Shown here in pieces: positions 52,561 through 64,000 of a stretch of DNA of 64,000 bases; within the stretch, counting starts at the first letter, position 1, and every line of letters starts with the position of its first letter. The stretch spans positions 1,507,501-1,571,500 of the forward strand of contig NC_079386.1 in NCBI RefSeq assembly GCF_021018895.1. The letters run 5' to 3'. This DNA is from Seriola aureovittata (Eukaryota > Chordata > Actinopteri > Carangiformes > Carangidae). Below the pieces are notes generated by a model. The model was not told the DNA's origin, ran no database searches, and saw only the letters and a program-made list of their open reading frames with translations. A program made the position numbers and the translations under genes.

Positions 52561-53728
52561 AGTTGAAGTCTGGTGGACATGAGCAGAAATGCCACATCAT
52601 TTTTAATAAAGTTTTTTTTTTTTTTTTTTAACTACACGTCTGTGTAAGTGCAGACTTCCTCAACAGCTCGGAGGCAGTGGAGACTCGGGACAAAACCCTT
52701 ATGTAACTTATTTAAATGAGGCAGCCAGCAGTGCGTTGCCTGGGGAGGGAAAAAAAAACACTTGGCAACCATTGTGACACAAAGGGTCTCACATCCATGA
52801 AAGGAGAAATGAGGCTGCGCTACAGGACAAAAAGGTGAAATGGATCAGTTTAATTCTAAACCAAGCAAGTTTTCAACAGCTATTCCATAACACAACAGAC
52901 CGAGTCCGGAAACAGTAAAACTGACATTTTCCTTCTCCAACAACTCAAAGGACAAACTGATGTGTTCGTCCTGCGGAAGCAACAAAAACACTGCACACAG
53001 CATCTGATCAGAGCAGAGAGAGGCAGGAAAACAAGGATATATCAGATTCTCAGCATTCAAGTAGTGCAGGGGGGGGGCAGAGGCTCAGCAGCATCAAACC
53101 CCCCTTTAAACTCAGCATCACAACTGAGACACACACGAGTAACAAAAGAGAGAAAAAAAAAAAGCCTGGGAATTTCTGGAAAACAATCAGACAACTACAG
53201 AACTAAGGTACGGTTCACATCTCATTACAAAAATATTAATCTTATTCAACTCAGAGCCGACACAGGGAAGATGAAAGTATAAATGTGTCACTTTAAACAA
53301 AGGCTGTTTAAAATGAGTCATGCAAGTTAAAGTTCAATATATTAAATTCAATGAAAGTTACGTTTCCAGGTTTGATGAGACTGTTCAGCACAAATTCAAC
53401 TTGCAGCTATTTGAGAAATTTATTTGATGAACGAATGACATGACAAAGTTGTGTAGCACTGCAGAACATGTGGCAGAGAGCGACGCTGTGTGTGTGTGTA
53501 CACAAGGAGCTTTGTATTAATCTAAACTTTAAAAACAGGAAAAATAACTAATTAAGTTACACAACTTTACAAATTGAACTAACACGGCCTTGTTGTTTCA
53601 CAATATTCAGGATTAATAAAAAATAAAGCACTGGTTATATTTTCTGTGACACACATAGACACTCTAACATCAGTCTATTGGATATCTGGTGAACAATCTG
53701 CTGCAGCGCCAAGACTCTTGTGGTGGGG

Positions 53729-56700
53729 TTAATTCTGCGGTGGAGGAGGTGGGGGGGCAGGAGGCATGCCAAAGGGGGGCATGCCTGGTACCCCCATTCC
53801 CATCATGGTGACAAAGTTGGAGGGGTCCATGGGTGGCGGGGGTGGTGGTGGGGCGTACATCATGCCGGTTGAGCCTGGAGGTGGTGGAGGGGGAGGAGGA
53901 GGGGCGCCGGGGGGCAGCGGGGGCTGGACGCCAGGGGGAGGCGGTACCATGGATGGGGTGCCCATGGGTGGTGGGGGCTGAGCTCCGGAGGCTGCAGGCT
54001 GCTGAGGCTGCTGCCATGGAGGCAGGGTGCCAGTGCCAGGGCTGGACGTAGTGGTGGTATCTGCAGGGGGGTGGAGGGGCAAATACAGGTTAACTCTTTC
54101 CTGTCATCAAAATGTTCACACACTAGACTGTGTGACTAAATATATGTCATCAGACCATGTGACTCTCAGAAGAGCCCAGAGTGACCATCAGTGTGGTGTC
54201 ATCTAATATGAGCAGGTGATTATGGGAATATGACAAAAACACAGAGGCCAAGATTTGTAGTTCACAACCCCTGTGAGCGGAACTGACCAGGCTGCAGTTA
54301 ATTACGTTTTTTTGTTGTCATAACATCTAATGAAAACTATTATACCCTATAAAATGAATTTAGTATCCCATAATGCAATGTACAAAGTAAAAATGACCAT
54401 AGTCTGTTTTACCATGTGACACAGATGTGTGTGTATTGATTAGTGAAAAAATGAATGGTTTCGGATTTGCTTTTTCGCGTTCTTACTTTGTTGCCAGGGC
54501 AACGGTGTACTGGTTGCCATGCTGCTGGTTGGAGGAGGAGGTGGAGCCTGCTGTTGCCATGGTGGCAGGGGACCAGATGGAGGGGGAGGCGGCTGGTTGC
54601 TGGGAGGGGGAGGGGGAGGTGGCATCATACCCATTGGAGGAGGCAGCAGACCTACAAGAAAAAAAACATCAATTAACAATCTTCTACAGTTAATTTATGG
54701 TGCAACAGATTATTTTACTTCCTCCTACATTAAATTATTTTCCTCCGTCTGTTAGCTCTTACCCATAGGATGTCCATGAGGTCCTGGACCCTGGCCCATG
54801 GGGGGAGGAGGAGGCTGCATCCAGGGAGGAGGCAGGCCATTGGGGTTGGGTGGCAGAGGGGGTCCTCCCATGTTGGGCATTGGTGGAGGGAAGTTGTGGG
54901 GTCCTCCGTGTCCCCCGGGCCCTCCATGCATACCATGGAAGTTCCTGTTCTCAGTGGGGCCAGAGCTCATCCAGGGCGGCCGGTTCTGCTGCACACACAC
55001 GCACGCACGCAGACACACACACCTGTCAGTCACTGGGGAAACCTTTCTACACAAACCAAAGAGTGGCGTCATGAGTCATCAACTCACCGGTGGTGGCTGG
55101 TTGTTGTTGGGGCCCGAGGTCCGCGGTGCTCCTCCCTGGGAGCTGGAGTGTCCTCCACCAGAAGTGGGCACTGGAGCCTCCCCCAGCTCAGCCATGAGGG
55201 ACAGGTACTCCTTGTCCATACGAGCCTTGTCCTGGGCTGACTGAGGCGGCTCGCCACCTGTTGCTCTGTGAGCAGCGAATGTGCTGCACATAACAAAACA
55301 GGAAAAACAATTAGAACAAACGTCATCACTACATCAGGCTTTCAGCTGAAATGTTGTTTCACTGTTGATCACCTGGTGTACTTGCAGTCAGAGGAGATGT
55401 GGCCTGCTCCACCACACTTGGTACAGAGGGTGGTGTTGGTGATGCTGCGTGGCTCAGAGTTCTGCCAGGGCCGGAGAATCCTACAGATACAAAGAGAGAT
55501 GGTCACTTGCTGTTCTATGGTTTCGAGTGAGCCTCATAGTCTCGATCCCTAGATGTCTCTCCGTCAATCAGCACTGATTTGTCATCGACAGTGACCTGGA
55601 CATGAAGCTCCGCCTCTGTCAGACCTGTGTTACCCACCTGTTGTCGTCCTCCCTCAGAGTGCCGTTGAGTCTGGCGAGCTCCCTCAGCTGCATCTTTCGT
55701 AGGTCGTTCTGATCCTCCGGCGTCTCGATGCCTTGCTTCAGGATGTTGCGAATCTGTGAATTTCTCACTGTTAATACACTGAATATGTTGAACAGTAACA
55801 CAGCTGAACACGTTCAGCCTTAAACTGCAGCTGTTTAAGTGTAAAGCACCAAACAGAGCTGGATGGAGTACAATCATGATCACACTGCGGTCACCTCACC
55901 TGTTCTACAGCTTTCTTGACATTCTCCATTGTGTTGGCGGTGACCAGGGCGTGCAGCGGCTCATCTTCCCCTGGGAGCATCTGTCCATCCTTCCGGCCGA
56001 CCTTCCCCTCCTTCACTGAGCCTTTACCACGGATCATGATCTTAGCGCAGCACTCCTTCTCGATGTTCTTCAGTGTGTTACCACTGGTAAAACAAACAAG
56101 GAAAAGCTGTGAGAACCTGGATCGTCTTGTTTTAAGTATGTAAAACATGTCACTTGACAGAAACATTAAGTCCACTTTACCGTGGCCCGATCAGCAGACC
56201 AACAAAGTTGATTTCTGGGTATTCATCTTGGGGAATCATAACTTTGTCGTTGACTCTGGTGGCTGGAGGTCTGCAAAGAACCAACACAAGATTAACATTA
56301 ACTGAGAGCAATAAACAACTTCCTGATTCTCCCGAGAGTCACATTAGTTGTTTTTCACTGCAGGAACTTGGAGATTCCCATAACCTGATCTTGCTTGTTG
56401 TCCCACTGTATTTTTCAAACAGATTTTTCTCATATGTCACTAAAAAGGGAACACAGGCACAAACCACTCACTCGCCTTTTGTTGTGCTGTTCTGTGGCTG
56501 AAGGAAGTAACACAGACATTGTTAATGATGCCACTACTGAGCCCAGCTGAAGCCTGTCAGCCTGCCTTTGTTTCACTATGTGCCCTGATCCTTCATTCTT
56601 CAATAATATTTTGTCCCTCTTATAGTTTTCATCTTAATTGTTTGAACGTGTCAACCAATCACTGACTGCGCCTCTGAACCGTTCTATCCTAACTGACTAA

Positions 56701-59700
56701 AAAGGACCTGGATCTTCTCCAAAGTATTGATTCTCCTACTCCATGTAGATACAGTAGTAAAATGGTTTCAAGCAGCTACATGTCTTTGTAAAATCACATC
56801 TCTAACCATCTTGTAGAATATTGTCTATGTAGAATTTCAGATTTCAAGACCACTACCTAGAGGTGGGTGATCCGGCCAAAAGATTATATCACCATCTTTT
56901 AGAGGTAGGACCACAATCCACAGTCTGAATCTTTCCCCAGAGATTTAGTTGACACGTGACTAGTTGTGCATATTGTTGTCTTGACACAAGACCTGTCACT
57001 TCAACTCAAAGGCCCAACTCACAAATTTCTATATCCGCTCTGATTTTATTCTGAAAGTCCTGACCAGAAGTTGTTTGTATCTTTCCGTCACTTTGACGCT
57101 TCTATTGGTTTGTCTGCTCGCTGCTATTCTTCACCCACAATGCTATCTTCTGCTGTTTACAAATTGTGTCGTAGCCAGCCTTTTTGCTAAGTTCATATTG
57201 AGTATTCGTTTGGTCAGTGATGTTATTTATTTATGGAGGAGTTACATTTTATGCAAATACTTTAATTTGAAAAGTCCAGAGGTTGCTAACCAGCCCCCGT
57301 CTCCCTGCAACAGGTCTGTGGTTCCTCAGACAGACTGTAACACCACCGTCTTGGACTGCAGCTGGTGACAGTGGTTCTTGTTCTGCTCTGGTGGCAAACT
57401 GGTTCATGTGGAGCTACACCAAACTTGCCGAGGCTGCAGAGCAGAACAAGGACTCCTGTCTCCAGCTGCAGTAAGCAGGTTAGCTGTTTAACAGTTAATG
57501 TGGTCTGGAAACACTTGAATAAAATTATGTGCCTTTTATTTTATCAGTTAAATTTACAGACTATTAACAAAGCAAAAAAAAAAAAACAAGACAGATTGGT
57601 GGAAAACAAATAAATGAATCGTACTTATAGTCTGCAGGAGGCTTGAAATCAGGGTTGAGTCCAACCATCTCAGTGATGAGGGAGTGACGCTCTTCCTCGA
57701 TCTTCTTTCGTGTGCGATACTCGCGGGTGTTTAACCTCTTGCCCTCGCTGTTGTAGATGGGCTCCGGAGATGGAGACCTGAAGACGGCAGACAAAGAACA
57801 ACACAGACCTCATCAACACCTTTCTGGAAGTGGAGCTCTGCCATTAACAGTTACACACACTTCCTACAGCTAACTAAGACTTTAGGAATTTCAAATCTTC
57901 AGTGTTGAATCAATGGGTACTGACATGTCTTAGAAATTGTTAAATTTACAAATGGGTTTGGAAATTTGGATCTACTGAGAGGATTCTCAGGTAGACTGAC
58001 TATGTGACTCACGGCCAGTGCAAGAGCAAACTCAAAAAGAAAAGAAAATGATGTAGGAACTCTGCACTGACATCTCAAAGGCTAGAGTCCATTCATTTAT
58101 ACAATTCAGGGTAAAAAGGGGGCAACCAAAGCTGTATAGCGGTAATTAACCCAATACACTGGAGGGGCATCAACCACACAGAAAAAAAACCCAAAAATAA
58201 AAAATAAAAAAACCCCAAAAAAACCAAAACAAACCAAATATATGGCCAGAATTAAACCTGCATACAGGATTGTTGGCCTACAAGAAAGAAAAGTTGGAGG
58301 TAAGAAAAAGAAACCAAAGCAAAATTCGCAATCCTAAGCAGAAACGCTGGCTTTGAGTTGCTTGGTGTTGACGTGGCGGAAGAGGTCCGTACCTCCCTTT
58401 GGATGCTGAAAACCTGTGCTGCTGCGTTAAGGAGGCTCTGTGCTTGAAAAAGGGTTAGGTTGACGTGGGGTAATTTGGGTTAGAGAAAAGGAATTATGAT
58501 TAGATATCCACCTTTTCCTATGCTCTCCCATCTGAGAGCCACATGTGTGTCCATGTGATGTGAAGAGTGAGGGGGAAAAAAAAGGGTTTTCCTTTTATGC
58601 TTCAAACTTCCAACGGTGACGACCTGAAACACCCCCAGTTGGTTCTGTCACATTAGATTGGGGAGTGATTTATAAGAATGCTGCAGCTCTGCAATCAGCT
58701 TTTTGGCTGCTGTGGAAATGTCTGATTATGATGAGAAACTCTATACAGTGTACAGATGACAGGGACTCTAGCTAACAGAGGTCAACTTCACACACTCGAG
58801 ACCAAGCCACTTCCTGTGGGAACAGATCCTTATGGAAACTATGTTATACGCTGGCCATTGTGTTTCCAGGACACAGACAGTTGTGGCAGTTTTCTTCCAG
58901 ACCTCAAGAGTCCAGAGGGAAAACTGGCACACTCCCCCACCCTGAGCCCCCTCCCCCTTCCTCCTGGATGGAAATGTTTAAAAAGCCACAGTACGGGAAA
59001 ACCAGAGATCACCAACGACAAATCATTGTTAGGTCTAAGACAGAGGCTATGAATCACTGGTATATCATGATGTAGGCTACATACATCACTGTTAAAAATA
59101 GTCATATAATATCCAGTATGTAAGTCAGGCAGTATGAACTGATGGACGTGAATCTTTGATTATTAGCTTTTCCAAATGAGCCAATTCATCTGAGCTATTT
59201 CAGCTTTAAAGCTGAACAAGGTCTTAAATATCAATGTTAACAGAATCATTGACATTAATGGTGCATTGACCCAAACCTGTTTCAGAGGAAAATCTTAACA
59301 CAAGTAGTACAGATATGTTTTCATAGATTGACACAGCACTCTACAGCAGACAGACAAGCAGTGGGTGAAACCATGATGCATTAACACTAGGACTTCACTG
59401 AACTGTCAAGTAAAATAACAAATAATCCAATGGAAGAGGTGCAAATGTTTAAATAGTCGTCTTGGCTGAGATACACCTAAACTCACCCTACACTCACTTA
59501 TATACAGTGGGTTGCCCAAACATTCATACCATCCTGCTACTTTCCACTTTGTTACAACTATTTTGTGATTTGTTTAGATTTTTTGTTTTGTTTTTTTTTT
59601 ACCCAAGATTGAAACTGTTTTCCATTACATGGTGATGAAACAGATTTTATAAAGCTGTAAACATTTGTTTAAAAAAATGTAATTAATAAAAAATAGAAAA

Positions 59701-62700
59701 AAAAAACACGAAAAAACACAAACACTCAACTCAAGGTCCACTTGCTAGCTTTTGGGGGCTTTCAATTGCATCTCACTGTCTTCCTCAGCAGATGGTAGTT
59801 CTTCTGTTCTGATTGAACGTCTGAAGACGACGATGAGATTTTATTGAAAGCTCAAAAAAAGCTAAAAAAAATAGACCTTTAGTTAAGGTTGTTTCCTGGT
59901 CAAAATTATGTTTAATTGTTAACATTTTTTTTCTCTGATGAACTACTTAGTCAAATATAAAGTCTGTGCTTTGGCTAAATACTTTAATTCAATAAAGTGA
60001 AATTTTATTTCAATGTAATCACAAACACTGTTTCACTGTCTTGGGTAAAAATATACTCAGTTGTCAGTTTAATAGGAACCCCTTGCAAAAACGAAGTCAG
60101 TCTAACACAAGAGTCCTGCAATAAATCCACCTTCATGAAGGTTGTAGTTTTCAGTTTGTGTTGAAATTGTGTTAAAGACGTGTTATTTCAACCATGTGAT
60201 CTTTGTTATTTGTGGTCCAGTTGCATTGTGTTATGTTGGCGGGTATTCTCATTATTTTGTCCACCCCATTCAAATGAATGAGGGTCGGCTAAACAGCAGC
60301 TTTGTGTAATTCAATACAATTTAACAGCAGCACAAACTGCAGCCTGTTTAACAACCTCTTCACTGCCGGACTGTTGTATTAGACTGTTAGTTTTAGCAAA
60401 GTGTTCCTAATAAACTGATAACTGAGTGTATATGCATATGTCCAATTTAAAAAAAAAATAGGCATTTCAATTAGATGCACTACACTGTTTATAATTAGTT
60501 TTCATCATGTACAAATTTTAAACACTTATCCTAAATTTACAAAAGGATTTGTATGGAAAATGTATCTTGTATAAATATAAATACTGCTAAAGCTACCAGA
60601 GCCAGTAAATGTACAACTGTGTACGCTCACTGGTGATGGAATGATTAGCAGACTGAGAAATGTATTAATATATTAATGTAGATCAATTCTCCTCTAGCAC
60701 TGTGAAATCAACACCTCCCTTCAATTAGTTAACTAAACTCTATATCTGCCAGCTTCTTACTACACAAACTGAGATGTAGGCTAACAACCACAGATATACT
60801 GAAAATCAACATTTGTCTTCCAAAAAGTCAAGAATGTAGAGAAAATGTTACTGTTCGTGGGTTTAATCTTTTTCCGACCTGTCCTCAGGGTTAACAGGGA
60901 TTCCCAGGTCTCCTGTACGCAGTTTACGAGTCAGGTCTTCAATCTGCAGTTGGACTGGAAGAATTCAGGTTAGGAAAGAAAAACAAGGATGGAGAGAAAT
61001 GTGGTTACCACAACAACATCAGAGAGACAACGCTCTGCACATTAGAGCACTGTCTCAGTCATTACTAAGGTAAAAACAAATGGTGAGTCTGTTAAATAAA
61101 AAAATAAAGGGAGATCAAATGAACATCTAGTAAGACTCTAAAGCATGAAAGCACTTACTCACTTCATCAAAAGGTATACATTACCCAATATGAATATGTT
61201 CTAGGTCATTTACATTAGCATGAACAGGACTAACCTTTTCTCAGACAATGATTAAACATGGCAACATGTCAGTAAATGACTAGACCATGGTTCCTAAAAA
61301 TGCCTGCCGCACCATTAATATATCAATCCCAAGCTGTTTTCTTCCATGAAGACAGAGTTTCACATACTGTAACATATTGTGTTTAAAGGCTTTGGCATTT
61401 TAAGGACACAGTGGGTCTAAAAATCACTGATTGGTCTATTTGTTTTGCAAGTTTCATTAACAAAACAGGTGATGACAGTCACTCTTGACACTCCACAGAT
61501 CTAACACTGAGGGGCTGCAGTGACAGAGAAACAATTTTTACATTTAGAAGGCAATGAAAAAAAATAAAATCATTCAGTCATCTCATGCACATTATGAAAG
61601 TTGTAATGAAATACCCCCCAAACACAGAGATTCACTGATCACTGAAAGGATTACTCTGGATTATAGAAATGAATGTAAGGCCTGTGAATTGTGGCCCACA
61701 GCAATTTCATCTTAAATGTTTCCCTCAGATTGTTTTAGGGGATCTACTAAATGAGCAAAGGAAATGATAAGTATGACAAGGGAGGGTGGGCACAAATGAG
61801 TGTTTACATACCAAGGAAGAACAACCATTACCAATGAGTGAACAACATCAATAACGACTTCAGTTATTGACAAAAGGACTTATCTGCTTCGAAGCACCCA
61901 GCTGAGGGCCTGTGAATGCAGTGTGTTGGTGCTACACTGCTGCTGAAAGGCATTTGTGGTTCAAAACACAAAGTTTCATATGATCATTCTTTTTTTTTTT
62001 TTTCTTTTCTTTTCTTTTTTTTTTTTATAAACAGGCCAAACTGAGAGCACAGTAACAGTGATCAAGTGTTTCCCAATTTGCAATGCCCACTAGACCAACT
62101 TGAGTGATTTAAATATGTTGGATCAATTTGCCATTGTAGCAGCATTGCTCACACTTAGACCAGTATAAACAGAAGCATACTATAGCATGTTAGGACATTA
62201 TGAGTAACGTCTCCATGCACAGGAACATTACTGATGATGTGTAAGGATCAGGCAAGACAGTGAACAGTGACCTGCAGCTCAGGACAGATACCAGCAAGCA
62301 GTGGTGATTAATCATCTATCTCAAACTCCTCTTGCTAATGGGTGCCCAATGGTATGCAAACCATAAGACCACGGAAACACTTGCCAAAGCAGAACCGGTT
62401 TACCTCCATTAAAGAGAAATTACCTTCATTATCACCTTACATCAACAACTTATAATCATTGCTCATTAGAAATTATTGCTTTGTCTCAACAGTTGGAGCA
62501 AAATTAGACATTTTGTGTAACACAGTAATGTTACTGTCAAATAGATAGGAAATGTGATTCAAGGTTTATAGTTAGTAAAGCATCTTGTGGGTGCCTTTAG
62601 AGCGCTCTAGCTGTTGGAAATTCAGCAAACAGTAACATTAATACTGATATGCATCATGTAAGAAAACTAGAACTTCAAACAGATGTAATTGATGAGACGT

Positions 62701-63763
62701 AGTAAAACAAAACTGCATTTATAAAAAACATGGTAACCTTCAATAACAAGAGATGAATATTAAACATTTACCTATATAGGCTCTCTCTTGATCCCGGGTC
62801 AATCCAGGGGGAATGACAGTGGGCATGCCCGGGATGACCGTCTTCTGATCTGGCGTCTCGCTGCTCCAACGACTCTTCTTCCTTTGTTTCTTCTGACCGA
62901 AATCTACTGAAAGGAACAGGGATATTATGCATATTGGCCGTACCGTCATTTGCCTTACGTTACAGGTATAATGTCAATCCAAGCGCCACTCAACATGACC
63001 TCGCTTATGAGCAAAGACAACAGGAGATTGGAATAGTAACTATCGAAAGGTAGCCTCTAGGATAGTCTAATTTACTCATCATTCAGAAAAGATAACATAG
63101 ATTGAGGTCGCCATGACATTACAATCTGTCAATAACAAAATATTACACGCTAAGCGGCCAGCTAACGTCGCTGTTGTAGATGGATGCTTTGGGATCCAAA
63201 AATTACATATAATCCAACGTCTGCAACGTTCGTGATCTGTTTAACATAGTATGTGCAAAGCCTATCACTGGACGCGGTTAACCTCGGTCAATGCATACAT
63301 AAAGCCCCTTTACCCCTAACAATAGCGCTGGCTGCTCATTTGCTAATTAACGTTAGCGGGGCTATCTCCATTTTGCGCAGGGCCTGTGCTTGATGTGGGG
63401 CCTTTAACATTAACCCATGTTAGTTAGCTACATTAGCTGGCTAGCGTTAACTCGTGCCGCATCGAGCGCTTGTGATGTTAGCGGGCGTTCAGTTCACTTA
63501 CCTGGTTTAGCTAGTCCGGCCCCCGCGGCTGGTTGTTGAGGAGCCTGGGTCGTAAAACCTGACGCTGGATTGAATTGATGAGTCTGCGGAAAAGATGCGT
63601 TTGGAATCGAGGGTTGGAAACCTTGTAGCGAAGCAAAAGATGCAGGCGGCCCCGGTGTTGGCATCAACCCGTTCCCTGCACCAGGCCCGGCGTCAAATCC
63701 TCGTTTAGCGCCAATACTGGGGTGCAACTTCCCTAAAGGAGTTGCATTTGCTCCCGTAGCCAT
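53729..63763 (-). CDS. sf1: Splicing factor 1 (branch-point binding protein)
   Basis: Twelve exons on the minus strand: 63502-63763, 62772-62906, 60879-60954, 57625-57777, 56181-56270, 55900-56083, 55638-55753, 55373-55480, 55088-55283 (or 55265), 54763-54988, 54487-54651 and 53729-54060. Phases close to about 680 aa (674 with the shorter exon 9). In order: N-terminal [13 protein letters not shown]; the U2AF2-binding ULM motif RKKSRW (Trp101); the SPSP phosphorylation motif (about 159-162); KH-QUA2 RNA-binding fold with IGPRGNT; zinc knuckle [14 protein letters not shown] (358-371); then a long Pro/Gly-rich tail ending in PPPPPPQN as in human SF1. SF1 recognises the branch-point sequence in the nucleus during early spliceosome assembly. 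Start chosen at 63763 because it matches the family N-terminus; an in-frame ATG 15 bases upstream (63778) is possible. A second exon 9 acceptor 18 bases inside would remove six residues in frame. Confidence 0.95.
57778..60878. other. sf1 intron 3
   Basis: About 3.1 kb of intron with an A-rich low-complexity stretch at 58180-58250 and the inverted-end element at 60055-60427. An open frame at 58756-59052 has no recognisable product. No extra exon with good splice sites was confirmed. Confidence 0.6.
60055..60427. mobile_element. MITE-like element with about 25-bp inverted ends
   Basis: Left end ACTCAGTTGTCAGTTTAATA (then GGAAC) and the reverse of the right end ACTCAGTTATCAGTTTATTA (then GGAAC) differ at only two of 25 positions. 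The 373-bp body is non-coding and includes AGAGTCCTGCAATAAATCC and GACTGTTGTATTAGACTG. A degenerate relative lies in bola2 intron 2. Confidence 0.8.
60955..62771. other. sf1 intron 2
   Basis: About 1.8 kb. Apart from a T/C-rich tract at 61990-62030, no repeat or gene was recognised. Confidence 0.55.
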
Positions 63764-63874
63764 TTTCGGTGTACTCAAATGACTTAATCTCTGTCAGTCG
63801 ACTCAGGTATAAATTGGTTTAAAAAGAGAAAATAGCTAACAAAGTACTACCTGCTAACCCCACAGTACTTTAAT

Positions 63875-63886
63875 CAAAATGGCGCC
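63875..63886 (+). promoter_or_regulatory. YY1-type site near sf1 start
   Basis: CAAAATGGCGCC matches the YY1 core (ATGGCG), about 113 bp upstream of the sf1 start codon. Such sites often sit at the transcription start of housekeeping genes. Confidence 0.45.
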
Positions 63887-63952
63887 TAACAGAAAACCAC
63901 AAAGGATGATCCCATGGACGTGGGATGATCCGCTTCAGAATAAAGCATTCTT

Positions 63953-63995
63953 ATTGGCCAGATCAAGGCCCTCCTCACAAGCCACGTTCTATTGG
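63953..63995 (-). promoter_or_regulatory. Pair of CCAAT boxes upstream of sf1
   Basis: ATTGG at 63953-63957 and 63991-63995 read CCAAT on the sf1 strand, 38 bp apart and about 190-230 bp before the start codon. This fits an NF-Y-driven, TATA-less promoter. Confidence 0.5.
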
Positions 63996-64000
63996 GCAAA

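Larger units (their letters stand above)
50723..53728. other. Interval between sf1 stop and pygm start
   Basis: About 3 kb between two genes on the same strand. It must hold the sf1 3' UTR and the pygm promoter. It also contains half-site repeat copy 5 and a decayed Tc1-like element. ACTTCCGGCC near 51187 is an ETS-type site. No extra gene seen. Confidence 0.5.

Noticed and set aside
53766..54676. Glycine-rich plus-strand frames opposite sf1
   Set aside because: They are antisense shadows of the sf1 proline-rich tail; the minus-strand reading continues the SF1 family sequence.
57075..57613. Overlapping plus-strand frames in sf1 intron 4
   Set aside because: Hydrophobic low-complexity translation, no splice sites or family match.
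58350..58480. An extra sf1 exon (minus strand) with a donor-like GTACGG
   Set aside because: An open stretch exists but no acceptor or homology was found, and exons 3 and 4 join in phase without it.
58756..59052. A 98-aa plus-strand gene in sf1 intron 3
   Set aside because: No recognisable domain, no splice or promoter support, and a TE-like neighbourhood.

Overview
The window is nuclear DNA from a bony fish, most likely a spiny-rayed (percomorph) teleost. The reasons are spliced vertebrate genes with GT/AG introns, abundant (CA)n and other simple repeats, and many small degenerate repeats of types familiar from teleost genomes. There is no prokaryotic or viral gene content. No species can be named from the sequence alone.

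Layout from left to right. 1-2.6 kb is a tandem satellite that carries tRNA-Glu-like segments. 3.5-4.9 kb (+) holds the last three coding exons of an MS4A/CD20-like four-pass membrane protein. 6.7-10.6 kb (-) is a complete slx1 gene (GIY-YIG structure-specific nuclease subunit), and 11.5-13.7 kb (+) is a complete bola2 gene; the two are head to head across about 0.9 kb. 13.7-21.2 kb is gene-poor and full of transposon remnants. 21.2-29.3 kb (-) is a divergent ETS1/ETS2-type transcription factor. 32.4-50.7 kb (-) is a complete 20-exon muscle-type glycogen phosphorylase (pygm, 842 aa). 53.7-63.8 kb (-) is a complete splicing factor 1 gene (sf1, branch-point binding protein).

Exon borders were placed by reading splice sites on the proper strand and checking reading phase across every junction. 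The phases close for slx1 (271 aa), bola2 (86 aa), pygm (842 aa), sf1 (about 680 aa) and the ETS gene (about 412 aa, first exon tentative). The gene order joins two blocks that are separate in humans: SLX1-BOLA2 (16p11.2) and PYGM-SF1 (11q13). The ETS gene lies between them.

The genes are independent housekeeping, muscle-metabolic and regulatory genes rather than one pathway. The most notable non-genic signals are: the tRNA-Glu-like higher-order satellite; a dispersed repeat family (five loci) whose copies carry palindromic GGTCAnnnTGACC cores beside AGGTCA direct repeats, three of them inside pygm introns and one upstream of pygm; a long degenerate TTCTAAC-type array inside pygm introns; and several fold-back or nested transposon remnants. 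I found no clear new multi-gene system.
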